NCBI RefSeq assembly: GCF_022712295.1
Contig: NZ_JALAGT010000169.1
Span: 1-6,278 of the forward strand
Direction of reading: 5' to 3'
DNA length: 6,278 nt
Source of the DNA: Galactobacter sp.
GTDB taxonomy: Bacteria > Actinomycetota > Actinomycetes > Actinomycetales > Micrococcaceae
In this document: positions 4,913 through 6,278 of the stretch, piece after piece
How the letters are laid out: every line of letters begins with the position of its first letter
How positions within the stretch are numbered: position 1 is the first letter of the stretch
Translations under genes and position numbers: made by a program
Notes under the pieces: generated by a model
The model's input: the letters and a program-made list of their open reading frames with translations, nothing else
What the model was told of the DNA's origin: nothing
Databases searched by the model: none

Positions 4913-6278
4913 ATGACGAAGAACATCGATCGGAGACCGAGACGCAATCGCCGCCGCGGGCTCGTCGCCAGGTTTGCTGCAGCAACTGCTCTGACTGCTC
5001 TGGGACTCGCGGGAGCGCTTGCGCCCGCCGCTCAAGCTGATGTGGCCATTGGGGATAGCGTCTACGTCGGAAAAAACACACAGGGGTACTCCGGGACGCG
5101 CCTTCACGCTATTTATGAGGACACCCCCGCAGATCCTGCGAACCCAGGCACGCCGGACTACTGGGCCTACTGCATCGAACACGATGTCTCTGCCAAGACG
5201 GGCCTTCACGCCAGTGTTGGAGACCTAGATAGTTATCTCGGCGCGAATCTCTTCACCAACCCTGTCGCGCAGTCGAAGGTCCTTTGGGTGCTGGCCCACA
5301 GCTACCCGGCCGTCTCTCTTGAGGACTTCGGGGCAGCCATTGGCACGCCTGGCATCTCTGCGAATGACGCTATTGAAGCGACGCAGTACGCGATCTGGCG
5401 CTATACCGACCTCGGTTGGGATGCCGCCTGGAATTGGGAAACCGCCGATTCGGAGACGGCGTACTGGTACCTCGTCAATGGCGCTAACGCCAGCTCGGGA
5501 ATGCAGCCGAGTGACTTCACCACGACCGTCAGCGTGACGGGCCCGGATACGGAGCAGAACCCCGGCGGGCTGGTCGGACCGTTCGTGATCAGCACGAGCG
5601 CCGAAAGCGCAACAGTAAGCGCCGCCCCTGGCTTCGACTTCGCCGATGGAGACGGTGACCCGATCAACCCCAACGCCGTGGTTGACGGACAGTCCGTCTA
5701 CGTCAAGGTTCCGGCCGACACGCAAGAACAGGCGGTGACCGTCACTGCCACGGCTAAGGGGCAGAACGGCACGGGCTTCGTCTTGTCGGTTCCGACGGGT
5801 GAGGGGCAGCTGCCCACCAAGAGCAGCCACGGACAGTCCATCATCTTGGTAGCGCCCTCCACCAAAACGGTGTCGGATTCGGCCCGCGCGACGTGGAAGC
5901 TGCCCACCACCGAAACCCCGGTAATCGGCACCACCCTCGTCGACTCCGCCGACCAAGACCACATCCTGGCCTGGAACGGCGGCACCCTCATCGACACCAT
6001 CGCCTACAAGAACCTGATCCCCGGCACCAAATACACCGTCGCCGGCGAACTCATGCTCAAGTCCGACGGCACCCCCACCGGAATCAAGGCCCAAACCACC
6101 TTCACCCCCACCGACGCCAACGGCACCGTCGACGTCACCTTCACCGTCCCCGAAGGCTTCACCGGCAAGGCCCTCGTCGCCTACGAGTCCGTCTACGAGG
6201 GCGCCGAGACCACCGGCGAGCCCGTAGCCGAACACAAGGACATCAACGACGCCTCACAAACCGTGACCGTCGAAGAGC
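4913..6278 (+). CDS. Thioester-domain, VaFE/T-Q ester-repeat surface adhesin (3' end outside window)
   Basis: 455 codons are open from ATG 4913 to the right edge with no stop. Residues 1-42 are a signal peptide: a long Arg-rich n-region, a hydrophobic core FAAATALTALGLAGALA, and likely cleavage after AQA42. Residues about 43-200 form a Cys-Gln thioester (TQXA) domain with Cys87 in WAYCIEHD and Gln158 in EATQYAIWRY. In this family the two side chains join into a reactive thioester that bonds covalently to host or surface targets. Residues about 201-330 are a beta-rich segment of the type that usually follows. Residues about 333-455 form one complete T-Q ester-bond (VaFE) repeat: PVIGTTLVD (Thr340/341), TIAYKNLIPGTKYTVAGEL, VAYE (422-425, the VaFE motif), and HKDINDASQTV with Gln449. 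The Thr-Gln ester stiffens the stalk. More repeats and an LPXTG sorting signal are expected beyond the edge. The protein is exported and probably wall-anchored, divergent from the two-component operon. Confidence 0.92.
   Translation, partial: MTKNIDRRPRRNRRRGLVARFAAATALTALGLAGALAPAAQADVAIGDSVYVGKNTQGYSGTRLHAIYEDTPADPANPGTPDYWAYCIEHDVSAKTGLHASVGDLDSYLGANLFTNPVAQSKVLWVLAHSYPAVSLEDFGAAIGTPGISANDAIEATQYAIWRYTDLGWDAAWNWETADSETAYWYLVNGANASSGMQPSDFTTTVSVTGPDTEQNPGGLVGPFVISTSAESATVSAAPGFDFADGDGDPINPNAVVDGQSVYVKVPADTQEQAVTVTATAKGQNGTGFVLSVPTGEGQLPTKSSHGQSIILVAPSTKTVSDSARATWKLPTTETPVIGTTLVDSADQDHILAWNGGTLIDTIAYKNLIPGTKYTVAGELMLKSDGTPTGIKAQTTFTPTDANGTVDVTFTVPEGFTGKALVAYESVYEGAETTGEPVAEHKDINDASQTVTVEE

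Noticed and set aside
4627..5081. Minus-strand frames overlapping the adhesin leader and start
   Set aside because: They cross the strong hairpins and the signal-peptide coding region. No motif or ribosome site supports them.
5225..6235. Long minus-strand open frame of 336 codons opposite the adhesin gene
   Set aside because: It is rich in Gly/Val/Asp in a low-complexity pattern and lies exactly antisense to the adhesin, whose domains are clear. The strong C/G third-position bias of the adhesin removes stops from the opposite strand.
1..6278. CRISPR array, tRNA/rRNA genes, insertion sequence or prophage genes
   Set aside because: No regularly spaced repeats, no tRNA-like cloverleaf, no rRNA-like stretch and no transposase or integrase motifs were seen on either strand.

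Overview
The window looks like chromosome from a high-GC Gram-positive actinobacterium, probably Microbacteriaceae or a close relative. This rests on three things: strongly G/C-ending codons, an actinobacterial-type NarL/LuxR response regulator paired with a multi-pass histidine kinase, and a secreted thioester/VaFE surface protein of a kind found on Gram-positive cell walls. The genus cannot be fixed from the sequence alone.

Layout. Positions 1-397 (+) hold the C-terminal half of a PLP-dependent class IV aminotransferase (aminodeoxychorismate lyase-like). A GC-rich hairpin follows, then a 69-residue uncharacterised protein at 491-700 (+). Positions 701-974 hold no recognisable gene, only a short tandem GGCCTN repeat. 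On the minus strand are a two-component pair in the order kinase then regulator: the kinase at 4009-1724 and the response regulator at 1655-975, 68 bp apart and probably one operon. The kinase is unusual. It has a complete membrane/DHp/HATPase module followed by a second membrane block and a second cytoplasmic region that has lost the recognisable catalytic motifs.

Positions 4010-4912 form a 900-bp intergenic region with lower GC in places and rich in inverted repeats. It includes a textbook intrinsic terminator on the minus strand, a second hairpin of almost the same sequence in opposite orientation 52 bp away, and a cluster of three hairpins at 4680-4770 just upstream of the last gene. From 4913 to the right edge (+) runs the start of a large secreted adhesin, cut by the window. 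It has a signal peptide, a Cys-Gln thioester domain (TQXA type), a middle beta-rich region and one complete T-Q ester-bond/VaFE repeat. It has no stop inside the window.

How the genes may work together (inference). The kinase/regulator operon and the adhesin gene are divergent and share the long, structured intergenic region, so the two-component system is a reasonable candidate regulator of the adhesin. The aminotransferase and the small protein appear to be unrelated neighbours on the other side.
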